A stretch of DNA of 64,000 nt from Bog-532 sp963742875 (lineage in GTDB: Bacteria; Actinomycetota; Actinomycetes; Streptosporangiales; Streptosporangiaceae), in the NCBI GenBank assembly GCA_963742875.1, contig CAVUNO010000015.1, positions 124,001 through 188,000 of the forward strand. The letters run 5' to 3'. How positions within the stretch are numbered: position 1 is the first letter of the stretch; every line of letters starts with the position of its first letter. The position numbers were made by a program, and so were the translations under genes. The notes beneath the pieces are model-generated. The model had not been told where the DNA came from. It saw nothing but the letters and a program-made list of their open reading frames with translations, and did not search any database. This document shows, in pieces, positions 1-9,423 of the stretch.

Positions 1-1
1 C

Positions 2-1717
2 ACCGGCAAGTTCGCCCCGCGCTGGAACACCTACGAGATGACCCAGCTGCCCGGACTGCTGGCCGCGAGCGGGGTCCGGGCCGAGCTGCACATGGTCGGC
101 GACAAGATCCACAACGACCCCGGTGACCGGGGCTACCAGCGCCGGATGCGCGCGGCGCTGGGCGACCCAAGCCCGCGTTCTTCGCCGCCGGACACGGACC
201 AGGATGCGGACCAGGATGCGGACAACAAGGCGGGCGACGGAGACGGCCGCCCGCGTACGTCCCCGTCGGCGGTGCCCGCCCGCGGGGTGGTGTGGCACGG
301 CGGCCAATCCCGGGAAGCGGCCATGCGCATCGCGGCCAGCTGCGACATCGGGCTGGGCTGGCGTCACCCCAGCCTGGACGCCAGCCTGGAGCTGTCGACC
401 AAGGTGCTGGAATTCGGCATGCTGGGGCTGCCGGTCATCTTGAACCGGACGCCGATGCACGAGGCGCTGCTGGGCGCGGACTACCCGATGTTCGCGCGGG
501 ACCTGCGCGACGTGACGGCGATCGCCGAGGCCGCGGCCGCCGACCCGGCCATCGTGAAGCTCGCGGCCAGCCGCACCTCGGCGGCCGCGGCGGAGTACAC
601 CCTGGACAAGGCGGCCGGCCGGATCCGCCGGTACCTCAGCGACGCGCTGCCCCGCATCGAGGTCACCCCGGGCACCACGGTCCTCAAGGTCGCGGTGGCC
701 GGGCACGACCTGAAGTTCATCACCCCGCTGCTGGACTACCTGCGCCAGCAGCCCGGGCTTGAGCTGCGCGTCGACCACTGGGCGTCGCTGGGCGAGCACG
801 ACGAGGCGGTCAGCCAGGAGATCTCCCGCTGGGCCGACATCGTGATCTGCGAGTGGTGCGGGCCGAACGCCATCTGGTACAGCGAGAACAAGCGGCCCAA
901 GTCCCGGCTCATCGTCCGGCTGCACCGCTTCGAGGTGTACGCCCGGTACCCGTACCGGGTCAAGATCAGGGCCGTGGACCAGGTAGTCACGGTCAACAAG
1001 CGCTACGCGGAGCTAGTGGCCGAGATGACCGGCTGGCCCACCCGCAAGATCATCGCCCTGCCCAACACGGTCGAGGTCGGGCAGCTGGACCGGCCCAAGC
1101 TCGACGGGGCCCGGTTCAGCCTTGGGTTCGTCGGCATGGTGCCCTCGCGTAAGCGCATCGACCTGGCCCTCGACGTGCTGGAAGAACTGCGCCGGGACGA
1201 CGAGCGGTACATGCTCTGCGTCAAGTCCGGGATGCCCTGGGACCACTGGTGGGTCTGGCAGAAGCCGGAGGAGCGCGGCCATTACGCGGCGGCGCTGCAC
1301 CGGATCCAGCGATCCCCGCTGCTGCGCGGCGCGGTCGTGTTCGACGAGGCGGGCCGGGACGTCCCGGCGTGGTTGCGGCGGGTTGGCTTCGTCCTGTCCA
1401 CCAGCGACGACGAGAGCACCCACGTCGCCCCCATCGAGGGCATGGTCTCGGGGGCGGTCCCGGTTATCCGGCACTGGCGCGGCGCGGAGACCGTCTACGA
1501 CACCCGCTGGATCCACGAGAACCCGCAGGAGATGGCGGCCGCGATCGCCGCGCTCCGCACCGACGGGCAATGGCGCGAGGCCGCGGCGCTGGCCAGGGCA
1601 CAGGCCATCGAGCTGTTCGAGTCCCGGAAGGTGTTCAGGACCTGGTACCAGCTGCTGACCGAGAACCTGAAGCCGGCGAAGTCGGTGCAGCGCTACTCGC
1701 TGCCCGGCGCGCCCTGA
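2..1717 (+). CDS. Glycosyltransferase, probably two-domain, 5' end outside window
   Basis: The reading frame is open from base 2, so the true start lies upstream. Residues 1-200 of the visible part look like the C-terminal half of one GT-B glycosyltransferase (SLELSTKVLEFGMLGLPVI, the usual nucleotide-sugar-binding region). They are followed by what looks like a second GT-B-like unit with GFVGMVPSRKRIDLALDVLEEL and a C-terminal segment EGMVSGAVPVIRHWRGAETV. This suggests a tandem-domain enzyme that builds a surface polysaccharide. An acidic low-complexity stretch (DQDADQDAD, from a 12-bp DNA repeat near 196-222) interrupts the first domain. The next gene starts 3 bp after the stop, so they probably share a transcript. 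The sugar donor and acceptor cannot be told from sequence. Confidence 0.75.
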   Translation, partial: TGKFAPRWNTYEMTQLPGLLAASGVRAELHMVGDKIHNDPGDRGYQRRMRAALGDPSPRSSPPDTDQDADQDADNKAGDGDGRPRTSPSAVPARGVVWHGGQSREAAMRIAASCDIGLGWRHPSLDASLELSTKVLEFGMLGLPVILNRTPMHEALLGADYPMFARDLRDVTAIAEAAAADPAIVKLAASRTSAAAAEYTLDKAAGRIRRYLSDALPRIEVTPGTTVLKVAVAGHDLKFITPLLDYLRQQPGLELRVDHWASLGEHDEAVSQEISRWADIVICEWCGPNAIWYSENKRPKSRLIVRLHRFEVYARYPYRVKIRAVDQVVTVNKRYAELVAEMTGWPTRKIIALPNTVEVGQLDRPKLDGARFSLGFVGMVPSRKRIDLALDVLEELRRDDERYMLCVKSGMPWDHWWVWQKPEERGHYAAALHRIQRSPLLRGAVVFDEAGRDVPAWLRRVGFVLSTSDDESTHVAPIEGMVSGAVPVIRHWRGAETVYDTRWIHENPQEMAAAIAALRTDGQWREAAALARAQAIELFESRKVFRTWYQLLTENLKPAKSVQRYSLPGAP

Positions 1718-1720
1718 TCT

Positions 1721-3560
1721 GTGGCCCTGGCCCACGGCATGTTCTTCACCCTGGCCGTCAGCGCCCCCGACCCCGCCACGTGCGCGGCGCTGGCCGAGCG
1801 GGCCTGCGGAACCGATACCCGCGCCATGCCCGTCCCCGGCCCGGCGCAGCTGATCTGGCGCGCCCGAGACGGCCGCTCCGCCATAATTACGTGGGGCGCA
1901 TACCGGGATACTCTGAGTGAAACACCTGATGTATCCGGATACACTCATCCGAGCCCTCCCGCGCGTGTATCCGGCTACACCCCCGTCGGGTCCGCGGGAG
2001 CGGCGCGATCCTACGCCGGGACGATCTGGGCCTCGGAAGAATCGGCCGGTACGGTTTTCGCGCGGACCGGGATCACCCGGGTCAACCCGGTCTTCGTAGC
2101 CCGGGCCGGGCGGGCGACGGTCCTCTCCGACCGCGCGACCTGGGCCGCGGCCGCCACCGGCCGCCTCGGGGACGCCGACGCCCTGCTGTACGCCGGGCTG
2201 CTCGGCCCGGGGTACCCGCTCGGGGCCGTCACGCCCTTCGCCGGGGTGCGCGCGCTCGCCCCGGCCACCTCCTGCCATGTCACCGGAGGTGCGGTCACCG
2301 AGACCGAACGCGCCGGGCTGACCGGGCCGGGCCTGGCCGGCCCCGCCTCGGCGGCCCGGGTCGCGGAGGCGCTCGTACAGGCGGTCATGCCGCTGCGGGA
2401 CGCTTCCGCGCCGGTCGAGCTGAGCCTGACCGGGGGCAAGGACAGCCGCCTGATCGCCGCGGCGCTGGCCCGCGCGGGGGTGCCGGCCCGCGCCCGCACC
2501 TACGGCTTCCCGGACCACCCGGACGTGGTCGTCGCGGCGCAGGTCGCCCGCGAGCTGGGCCTGGAACACGAGGTGGCCGAGCCGCGCACCACCGGGGCGG
2601 CCGGATTCCAGCGGGGCTCACGGTGTCAATGGGATCGCTGTGACAGGAGGAGTGGCGGACGCGGGAGCGAGCGCAGACGGGGCACCTGTGGTGCAAGAGG
2701 TCGACGTGCTCGGGCGGCTCCGGGCCACCGTCCTGGTCGCGGACGGCATGCTGTCCGCGTTCGAGAACGTCGGCCGGCCCGATCCGGACGCCGGCGCGGC
2801 CACCGCGATCGCGATCGGCGGGCACGGCGGCGAACTGCTGCGCGGCGGGTACGCCAAGATCATCCCAGGATCGGCGGCGCGGCGGGCGGCGGGCTCCGCC
2901 GAGCTGCTGCGCCGGCTCACGATGCGCCGGGTCCCGTTGCTGCGGGCCCGCTGGCGCACCGCGTACCTGGCCAGCCTTACCCCGTGGGCCGCCGCGGTGG
3001 CCGCCCGTCCCCAGCCGGCCCTGGACGACTTCTACCTAGTCAACCGGGCCGGGCGATGGTCCGCGGCGGCGCGGCAGGCCTATGCCATCCGCTCCGTGCT
3101 GGTGCAGCCGTACTTCGACGGCCAGGTGGTTCGCGCGGCCCGGTCCGCGCCGCTGACCGAACGCCTCGACGACCGCCTGGTCCGCGGGGCGATCGGCGCG
3201 CTATGCCCGGCGCTGCTGGACATCCCGCTCGCCGCCGACCGCTGGAAGTGCGACACCGCGAAGCCCCCCGCGCACGCGCCCGGCGCGGCTCGCCCCGGTC
3301 AGCGGGCCCGCTTCGACTGGCGGCGCGGCTACGGCGACGACGTGGCCGGCTTTCTGCGGGACTACGTGCTCGGCACCGGCTCCGCCGGGGGCCTGTTCGC
3401 CATCGTCAGCCGGCCCGCGGCCGAACGGCTGCTCCGGCCGCCGCACACCGATCCCGTCACCGTGTGGGCCCTGGCCACCCTGGCCGCGCTGATTTCCCGT
3501 GACTGGCTCAATGCGCGGGCCGCCGACGGCCAGACGTTCGCCATCCCCGTTCCCGTTTAG
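1721..3560 (+). pseudogene. Asparagine synthase-like protein, frameshifted
   Basis: The first part starts at GTG 1721 and contains the ATP-pyrophosphatase loop LSLTGGKDSRLIAAALA typical of class B asparagine synthetases and related amide-forming enzymes. After about 2612 this frame turns into Arg-rich nonsense. The family-like sequence resumes in another frame near 2690 (LGRLRATVLVADGMLSAFENV) and runs to the stop at 3560. One frame change between about 2612 and 2690 therefore splits the gene; a GTG at 2640 could start the downstream piece. Two near-palindromic GTATCC-GG-TACA motifs at 1930-1980 are translated as a VSGYT repeat. Asparagine synthase-like genes are common in polysaccharide clusters. 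It could be real decay or a one-base assembly error. Confidence 0.65.
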
Positions 3561-3623
3561 CTCCGGGCGGGTCAGCCGCGGCTCCGCATACGCCGTTCCC
3601 GGCTCCGGGCGGGTCAGCCGCGG
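3560..3623. repeat. Direct repeat of 22 bp at a convergent gene junction
   Basis: GCTCCGGGCGGGTCAGCCGCGG occurs at 3560-3581 and again at 3602-3623 (written here as two adjoining parts, GCTCCGGGCG and GGTCAGCCGCGG). The second copy contains the stop codon and last codons of the leftward ABC permease; the first copy lies just after the asparagine synthase-like stop. It looks like a local duplication of the permease 3' end. Confidence 0.7.
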
Positions 3624-4651
3624 CCGAAGCGCGCCTCGGCGCGCCAGAAGTACACGACGCCGACCAGCAGCGCGAGCAGCGCCCAGCCCACGGCAGCCAC
3701 CCAGAGCTGCATCGTGGTCACTTCCGGGCGACAGTACGCCTGGTATTGATAAAGCGACAGATGAGCATGGAAGGCAGCACACTTCAGGGCGTTGTACGGC
3801 TCCGCGCCGGGAGCGTTCGTCCGCTGCGTCTCCATGATCGCCAGGCGCATCAGCGAGATGTACACGGCCGCCGGGTTGAGCTGCAGGATCTCCTTCGCCC
3901 ACAGCGGCAGCGTCGCGGGCAGCGTGGCAATGCTGTACATGACCCCGCAGAAGTACCGCCACACGCGGGTCAGGAACGGCACGAGCTGGCTGACGTCATT
4001 CAGCTCGGCGCCGATCCGCGCGATGATCAGGCCCGCGCCGAGGTTGAACAGCGTCTGCAGCAGCAGCACCGGGATGGCCAGGAACCAGTACCAGGTCAGC
4101 GGCTCGTGATAGCCCAGCACGATCACGACCATGACCACCATGGACAGCATCAGCTGCTGCAGCTCGACGATGACGTAGGCCAGCGGCAGCGACGCCCGCG
4201 GGAACTGCAGCGCGCGGATCAGCGACAGGTTGTTGTACATGACCCGCGAGCCGACCAGGATCGACCGCTCGGTGAACGTGAAGATGAAGACGCCGATGAC
4301 CAGGTACGGGATGTAGTGCTCGACGCCCCGGTTGGCCTTGAACAGGATACCGAAGATCAGGTAGTACACGGCGCAGTTCAGCAGCGGGGTGAGCACCTGC
4401 CAGACCTGGCCGAGGCGGGCGTCAGTGTACATCGAGACGTTCCGCGCGGTGGCGAACGCCACGATGAAGTGACGGCGCTGCCACAGCTTGCGCAGGTACT
4501 CCAGCAGCCCGGGCCGCTGCGCGCTGGGCCGCAGATTGTGCTGGGCGGCCAGCTCGGCCAGCGGCTCACCCGACAGCGACGTCGCCGTCTTCGTGATGCC
4601 GGTGGTGTTCTGCAGGCTCCCCGGGGCGCTGAGCTGCGAACGATCAGCCAT
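3614..4651 (-). CDS. ABC-2 type transporter permease (polysaccharide export)
   Basis: This is a permease of the TagG/Wzm family, which moves polysaccharide or teichoic-acid-like chains across the membrane with an ATPase partner. The roughly 345-residue protein has a soluble N-terminus with LRKLWQRRHFIVAFATAR, then about six hydrophobic segments (for example LLNCAVYYLIFGILF and LMLSMVVMVVIVLGY). The motif LNPAAVYISLMRLAIM near the C-terminus is usual for the family. ATG 4651 (MADRSQL) was chosen because the residues further upstream are Arg/Ala-rich and unlike the family. No ATP-binding partner is in the window; it may lie to the left of base 1. It converges on the asparagine synthase-like gene. 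Confidence 0.85.
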   Translation of the reverse strand: MADRSQLSAPGSLQNTTGITKTATSLSGEPLAELAAQHNLRPSAQRPGLLEYLRKLWQRRHFIVAFATARNVSMYTDARLGQVWQVLTPLLNCAVYYLIFGILFKANRGVEHYIPYLVIGVFIFTFTERSILVGSRVMYNNLSLIRALQFPRASLPLAYVIVELQQLMLSMVVMVVIVLGYHEPLTWYWFLAIPVLLLQTLFNLGAGLIIARIGAELNDVSQLVPFLTRVWRYFCGVMYSIATLPATLPLWAKEILQLNPAAVYISLMRLAIMETQRTNAPGAEPYNALKCAAFHAHLSLYQYQAYCRPEVTTMQLWVAAVGWALLALLVGVVYFWRAEARFGRG

Positions 4652-4824
4652 GACTGCGAATTTTACGAGAGCCGGCCGACCGCGCCGGGCCGGGCCGCCC
4701 GCGCCGCGCGCCGGGCGCGCCAAAATCCGTCGTTGTCATCGAGCAGCATCCTTACCTAACCCTGAGCCCACACGTTCGCAAACCGGCGGCGGCCGGGCGC
4801 AGCCGACCTTACCGCAAAGGTGCC

Positions 4825-5958
4825 CTATCGCAGGTGGGCGGTATCGTTCAGTGACCTCACGACCGCGGGGCCGTCGGCGTACCAGTCGATCTCGCTGAAC
4901 GCGCCCACGTCGAGGTGCATCCGGTACATGGCCGCGGGCGGCGCGAGCAGCGCCTCGGTGAGCAGCGTCTTGATCGGCGTCACGTGGCTGACGACCAGCA
5001 CGGTCTGCCGCAGGTGCGCGGCCATCAGCCGTTCCCGCGCCGCCCTGACCCGGGCGGCGACCGCGGCGAAGCTCTCGCCTCCGGGCGGCGCGGCCGCCGG
5101 GTCGGCCAGCCACGACGCGACCTCCTTGGGCCACCGCCGCTGGGCCTCGGTGAAGGTCAGGCCCTCCCACGCGCCGAAGTCGGTCTCGCGGAAGTCCGCG
5201 TCCTCCTCGACCGGCGCGCCGGTAGCCGCGGCCACCTCCCCGGCCGTCTGCCGGGCCCGCCGCAACGGCGACGTCACGACCACGTCGACGCCGCCGCGCG
5301 CGGCGAGCCGCTCCCCCGCGAGCTTCGCCTGGCGCAGGCCCGTCTCGGTCAGCTCGATGTCACCGATGCCCGCGAACCGCCGCTCGGCCGATAGGGGCGT
5401 CTGCCCGTGCCGCAGCAGCAGCGTGATCGTCGCCTGCCCCTGCGCGGGCCCCCATCCGGCCCCGTTTCCGCCCGGCCGCTTGTCCGGCTCGGGGGCCAGG
5501 CGCTCGGCCGGGCGGGGTCTCACCTGGGTAGGAGGGCCACCGCCATTCCGCTCGGCGGAATCCATGGCCTCGTTGGCGAGCCGGTCCGCAAACTTGTTGC
5601 GCTCCCGCGGCACCCACTCGTACGTCACCTTGGTGAGGCCGCGGGCGGCCTCACCCGCGGCTAGCGCGAGCGGCTTCATGTCCGGGTGCTTGATCTTCCA
5701 GCGGCCGGACATCTGCTCCACCACGAGCCGGGAGTCCATCCGGACCTGGACGGAGGCGTGCGGGTCAATCCGTGCGGCCGCGCGCAGGCCCGCGATGAGG
5801 CCGGAGTACTCGGCGACGTTGTTGGTGGCGATGCCGATGTACTCCGATTCCTCGGCCAGGACCTGCATGGTGTCGGCGTCCCGGACCAGGGCGCCGTACC
5901 CGGCTGGGCCCGGATTGCCGCGGGAGCCGCCGTCGGCCTCGACGATGAGCCTGCGCAT
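4825..5958 (-). CDS. Bifunctional RNase H / acid phosphatase (CobC-like)
   Basis: The N-terminal about 140 residues are an RNase H type I domain: VEADGGSRGNPGPAGYGA carries the first catalytic Asp, and Asp and Glu recur in RMDSRLVVEQMSGRWKIK. The C-terminal half is a histidine phosphatase with LLRHGQTPLS (catalytic RHG) and VVSHVTPIKTLL. This fusion matches the mycobacterial Rv2228c type, which cleaves RNA in RNA:DNA hybrids and has a cobalamin-pathway-type phosphatase. A Gly/Pro-rich linker joins the domains. ATG 5958 is used; GTG 5973 overlaps the upstream stop by 4 bp and is the alternative. It forms an operon with the Zn-ribbon gene. Confidence 0.9.
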   Translation of the reverse strand: MRRLIVEADGGSRGNPGPAGYGALVRDADTMQVLAEESEYIGIATNNVAEYSGLIAGLRAAARIDPHASVQVRMDSRLVVEQMSGRWKIKHPDMKPLALAAGEAARGLTKVTYEWVPRERNKFADRLANEAMDSAERNGGGPPTQVRPRPAERLAPEPDKRPGGNGAGWGPAQGQATITLLLRHGQTPLSAERRFAGIGDIELTETGLRQAKLAGERLAARGGVDVVVTSPLRRARQTAGEVAAATGAPVEEDADFRETDFGAWEGLTFTEAQRRWPKEVASWLADPAAAPPGGESFAAVAARVRAARERLMAAHLRQTVLVVSHVTPIKTLLTEALLAPPAAMYRMHLDVGAFSEIDWYADGPAVVRSLNDTAHLR

Positions 5959-5969
5959 CGCGGGACCCG

Positions 5970-6710
5970 TCACAGGCCCGATTCGGCGGTGCGCACGAGG
6001 ATCCGCCGGCATTCCTCGCAGCGGACCACCTCGTCCGGCGCGGCCGCGCGGATCTGGTTCAGGTCCACGGTGTGCAGCGAGAGGTGGCACCCCTCGCAGC
6101 GGCCGCGGCGCAGCATCGCCGCGCCGACGCCCTGCTGCGCGCGGAGCTTGTCGTAGAGGGTGAGCACGTCCGCGGGAACGTCGGCGGCCAGCGTGGTGCG
6201 GCGGCCTTCGGCCTTGCCTGCCTGCTCGCTGATCTCGTCCAGCGCGGCGTCCCGCCTGACGGTCAGCTCCGCGCCCTGTTCGGTGAGGGTGGCCTGTTCG
6301 GCCGCGAGGGCGTCGCGGCGCCCCTGGGCGGCTTCGCGGCGCTCCATCGCGTCCAGCACGATCTCCTCGAGATCGGACTGCCGGCGCAACAGCGACTGCA
6401 CTTCCGACTGGAGGTTCTCCAGCTCGCGGGCGGCGCTCACCTGACCGCCGTCGAGACGGGCCCGGTCCCGGTCGATCCGTGACCGGACCTGTTCCACGTC
6501 GCGTTCGGCCCGGGTCTGCTCGCGGGCCAGGTCGCCCAGCTCGGTGTCGCCCATGACGATGCCGTCCCGGAGCTCACCCCTGCGGGCGTTGATCTGCTCG
6601 AGCTGAGCGGCTTCCGGGAGACTCCGGCGACGCTGGTCGAGCCGGGCCAGCTCGGCGTCCAGGTCGGCCAGTTCAAGCAGGCGCAACTGTGCTTCGGGAG
6701 ATGCTTTCAC
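5970..6710 (-). CDS. C4-type zinc ribbon / coiled-coil protein
   Basis: The 246-residue protein is a long helical hairpin (heptad-rich, about residues 10-190, with LLRRQSDLEEIVLDAMERRE) ending in a zinc ribbon: CEGCHLSLH and CEECRRIL supply four cysteines. It matches the Rv2229c family, found throughout Actinomycetota next to the RNase H/CobC gene; the biochemical role is not settled, and nucleic-acid binding is only an inference. GTG 6710 (KASPEAQLRLLELADLD) gives the family's usual length. In mycobacteria a Nif3-like gene precedes it; here a divergent flavin-type oxidase gene takes that place. Confidence 0.88.
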   Translation of the reverse strand: MKASPEAQLRLLELADLDAELARLDQRRRSLPEAAQLEQINARRGELRDGIVMGDTELGDLAREQTRAERDVEQVRSRIDRDRARLDGGQVSAARELENLQSEVQSLLRRQSDLEEIVLDAMERREAAQGRRDALAAEQATLTEQGAELTVRRDAALDEISEQAGKAEGRRTTLAADVPADVLTLYDKLRAQQGVGAAMLRRGRCEGCHLSLHTVDLNQIRAAAPDEVVRCEECRRILVRTAESGL

Positions 6711-6833
6711 GGCCCCAACGTTAGCCCCACCGGGGACCGGTGTCGCGCGGCGAGATGCCCCTGATACGGCAGTGGCTGCGCGTCCTTTGAATATGCCCGG
6801 CTGCGCCGCGGGCCGCGTGATAAACATGCCGGC

Positions 6834-7334
6834 ATGGAGATCCCCAGCGTTCGCCGGCCCTACATGCCTGGGTACGGCATCTCCGGGCCGGAAGAGGGCA
6901 GTGGCCTGCTGCAATGGTCCTGGGCCGCCGAGCGGCTGACGGCGGCCCGCAATTACTGGGTCGCGACCGTATGGCCGACCGGGCGGCCGCACCTGATGCC
7001 CGTCTGGGGCATGTGGGACGACAGCACGCTCTGGTTCTCCAGCGCCGCGGGCTCGCGCAAGACCAAGAACCTCCGCGCCGACCCGTACTGCGTCATATCG
7101 ACGGAATCAGCGTCCAACCCGGTCATCATCGAGGGCACGGCGCGCGTGGTGACCGACCGCGGGGCCCTGCAGCGGGTGATCGACCTCATGAACGCGAAGT
7201 ACGCGACGCACATCGAGGTCAGCTTCCTGGACCCGGACGTGAACGCCACGTTCGGGGTCCGGCCGCAGCGCGTGTTCGGCATGCGGGACGCGGATTTCAC
7301 GGGGTCACCAACTCGTTGGATATTCGAAGATTAA
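6834..7334 (+). CDS. Pyridoxamine 5'-phosphate oxidase family protein
   Basis: This is a single split-barrel protein of 166 residues. The pattern TARNYWVATVWPTGRPHLMPVWGMWDDSTLWFSS (quoted in part: WVATVWPTGRPHLMPVWG) and the following GSRKTKNLRADP are usual for small flavin- or F420-binding oxidoreductases of this superfamily. The C-terminal GVRPQRVFGMRDADF also fits. The substrate is unknown; true PNP oxidase activity is unlikely in this short form. It is divergent from the Zn-ribbon gene, with 123 bp between the two starts. Confidence 0.82.
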   Translation: MEIPSVRRPYMPGYGISGPEEGSGLLQWSWAAERLTAARNYWVATVWPTGRPHLMPVWGMWDDSTLWFSSAAGSRKTKNLRADPYCVISTESASNPVIIEGTARVVTDRGALQRVIDLMNAKYATHIEVSFLDPDVNATFGVRPQRVFGMRDADFTGSPTRWIFED

Positions 7335-7545
7335 ACGAAGGTACCGTGGTCCTAAGCGCGCCCGTTCCGGCCCGTTCCGCGGTTATCCCGGCGATTTGGC
7401 CCGGTGACGGGTTGGCCTGGCGCGGCTTCCATATTCTTGATGGTGCGCGGCAAGGGGAGGGGCAGCGGAGGCTAACCGGCCCCGGCGGTCCGGGGGAAAG
7501 TATCAGGCCACGTACGGGGCCGCGGCGGGCCTGCTCACCGCGGCC

Positions 7546-9396
7546 GTGGCCCTGGGTGTCGGCCAGCTGGTGTCCGGCCTGAGCGCGCGGCAGGGCTCCC
7601 CGGCGGTCGTGGTCGGGCAGGCCGCGATCGACCTCGCTCCCCCGCCGGTGAAGAACTTCGCGATCTCCGCGTTCGGCGCGAACGACAAGACGGCGCTGGT
7701 CAGCGGCATCCTGGTCGCGCTGGCCGTCTTCGCGGCGCTGATCGGGGTGGTCGCGATGCGCCGGCTGGCCTACGGGTACGCCGGCCTGGTGGTCTTCACA
7801 GCGATCGGCCTGGCCGCCGCGCTGAGCCGCCCGAACGCGACGTTCGGCTACGCGGTGCCCACGATCCTCGGGGCGGCGGTGGGCGCGTTCGCGCTCAGCC
7901 GGCTCATCCGCGCCGCGCACGAGGCTACGGCGCCGTCCCTGCGTCCCGGGGCGAGACCAGCCCAGCGCGCGGCCGTTCCGCCGGACCGGTACGCGGGGTT
8001 CGAGTCCGGCACCGCCACGGGGCCCGGTTCGGTGTCGACGACACCCATCTCCCCGTCCCCTTCCCCGCCGTCCCCTTCCCCGCCGCCCCCTTCCCCGCCG
8101 TCCCCTTCCCCGCCGTCCCCTTCCCCGCCGTCCCCTTCCCCGCCGCTTCAGCCGTCCCAGCCAGCAGAACCGGCCACTGCAGCCCCACCGGGCTCAGCGG
8201 CCCCGCCAGCAGAACCGGCCACCGTAGCCGCATCGGCCACGCCCGGCGCCGCACCGGACCGGCGAGATGACGGCCCGGTGTCCGGGCCGCCGTCGGCGGA
8301 CACCTGGACCTACCGGCCGCCGGCCGGCCCAGGCCGGCGCCGTTTCCTGGTCGTCAGCGGCGTCGCCGCGGGTGGCGCGGCCCTGGCCGCCCTCGGCGGG
8401 CGCGAGCTGAACGCGCGGCAGAGCGTCACGCAGGCCCGGGCCGCCATCCGCCTTCCCGCGCCTTCGCAGCCCGCGCCCCCGCTCGCAGCCGGCACCGACC
8501 TGAACATCCCGGGGCTGAGCTCTTTCGTCACGCCGAACTCCACCTTCTACCGCGTTGACACCGCCATCGTGCTGCCCGAGGTCGACCCGGCGCACTGGCA
8601 GCTGCACATCCACGGGATGGTGGAGCGCGAGGTCACGATCAGCTTCGCCGAGCTGCTCCGCAGGCCGCTGATCGAGCACTACGTGACCCTCTGCTGTGTG
8701 TCGAACCCGGTCGCGGGCCCCTACATCGGCAACGCGAAGTGGCTGGGGGCGAGCCTGGCGAGCATCATCCGCTCGGCCCGGCCCAAGGCCGGAGCCACCC
8801 AGCTGCTGTGCACGTCCGTCGACGGCTTCACCTCCGGGACGCCGATCCAGGTGGTGCTGGACGGCCGGGATGCGCTGCTGGCGGTGGCCATGAACGGGAC
8901 CGCGCTGCCCGTCGAGCATGGTTTCCCGGCCCGCATGGTCATTCCCGGCCTCTACGGGTACGTGTCGGCGACCAAGTGGGTCACCGACATCAACGTCACA
9001 ACGTACGATGCGCAGAGCGCATACTGGGCCCAGCGCGGCTGGTCCCAGCAGGCACCGATCAAGACCGAGTCGCGGATCGACGTTCCCATGGGCGGATCGA
9101 CGGTCAAGACGGGCCGTACCGCGGTCGCCGGGGTCGCCTGGGACCAGCACACGGGCATCGACGCCGTGGAGGTCCGCGTGGACCAGGGCGCATGGCACCA
9201 GTCCACTCTCGCCGCCGTCCCCGGCATCGACACCTGGCGCCAGTGGGTGTGGTACTGGGACGCGACCCCCGGTACCCACGTCATCGAGGCCCGGGCCACC
9301 AATGCCTCCGGCTACACCCAGACCGCCGCCCTGGCCCCCACCGAGCCCAACGGCGCCACCGGCTACCCTTCCAACACCGTGACCGTCAGCACCTGA
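7546..9396 (+). CDS. Membrane-anchored molybdopterin-dependent oxidoreductase (sulfite oxidase family)
   Basis: The N-terminus has about four hydrophobic segments (residues 1-125), then a Pro/Ser linker encoded by a 15-bp repeat, one more hydrophobic segment near VVSGVAAGGAALAALGG, and an oxidoreductase domain. That domain contains VTLCCVSNPVAGPYIGNAKW, whose Cys is the likely Mo-pterin ligand, and HGFPARMVIPGLYGYVSATKW. A C-terminal dimerisation domain follows. In this family the first membrane helix begins before GTG 7546, and the frame is open back to 7441, but no normal start codon lies between them. An ATG at 7440 is in another frame and stops at once. The real start may need a one-base correction. 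Confidence 0.82.
   Translation: MALGVGQLVSGLSARQGSPAVVVGQAAIDLAPPPVKNFAISAFGANDKTALVSGILVALAVFAALIGVVAMRRLAYGYAGLVVFTAIGLAAALSRPNATFGYAVPTILGAAVGAFALSRLIRAAHEATAPSLRPGARPAQRAAVPPDRYAGFESGTATGPGSVSTTPISPSPSPPSPSPPPPSPPSPSPPSPSPPSPSPPLQPSQPAEPATAAPPGSAAPPAEPATVAASATPGAAPDRRDDGPVSGPPSADTWTYRPPAGPGRRRFLVVSGVAAGGAALAALGGRELNARQSVTQARAAIRLPAPSQPAPPLAAGTDLNIPGLSSFVTPNSTFYRVDTAIVLPEVDPAHWQLHIHGMVEREVTISFAELLRRPLIEHYVTLCCVSNPVAGPYIGNAKWLGASLASIIRSARPKAGATQLLCTSVDGFTSGTPIQVVLDGRDALLAVAMNGTALPVEHGFPARMVIPGLYGYVSATKWVTDINVTTYDAQSAYWAQRGWSQQAPIKTESRIDVPMGGSTVKTGRTAVAGVAWDQHTGIDAVEVRVDQGAWHQSTLAAVPGIDTWRQWVWYWDATPGTHVIEARATNASGYTQTAALAPTEPNGATGYPSNTVTVST
8053..8142 (+). repeat. Six tandem copies of a 15-bp unit inside a coding region
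   Basis: The unit CCGTCCCCTTCCCCG is repeated six times in phase (third copy with one change). It encodes a Pro/Ser linker (PSPSP units) between the membrane and catalytic parts of the molybdopterin oxidoreductase. The 15-bp length keeps the reading frame. Confidence 0.9.
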
Positions 9397-9423
9397 CCCG
9401 CTCCAGTCCTGCGGAGGGCAGCA

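Noticed and set aside
8041..8150. Possible CRISPR-like array
   Set aside because: The repeats are adjacent 15-bp units with no spacers, and they are in frame in a gene.
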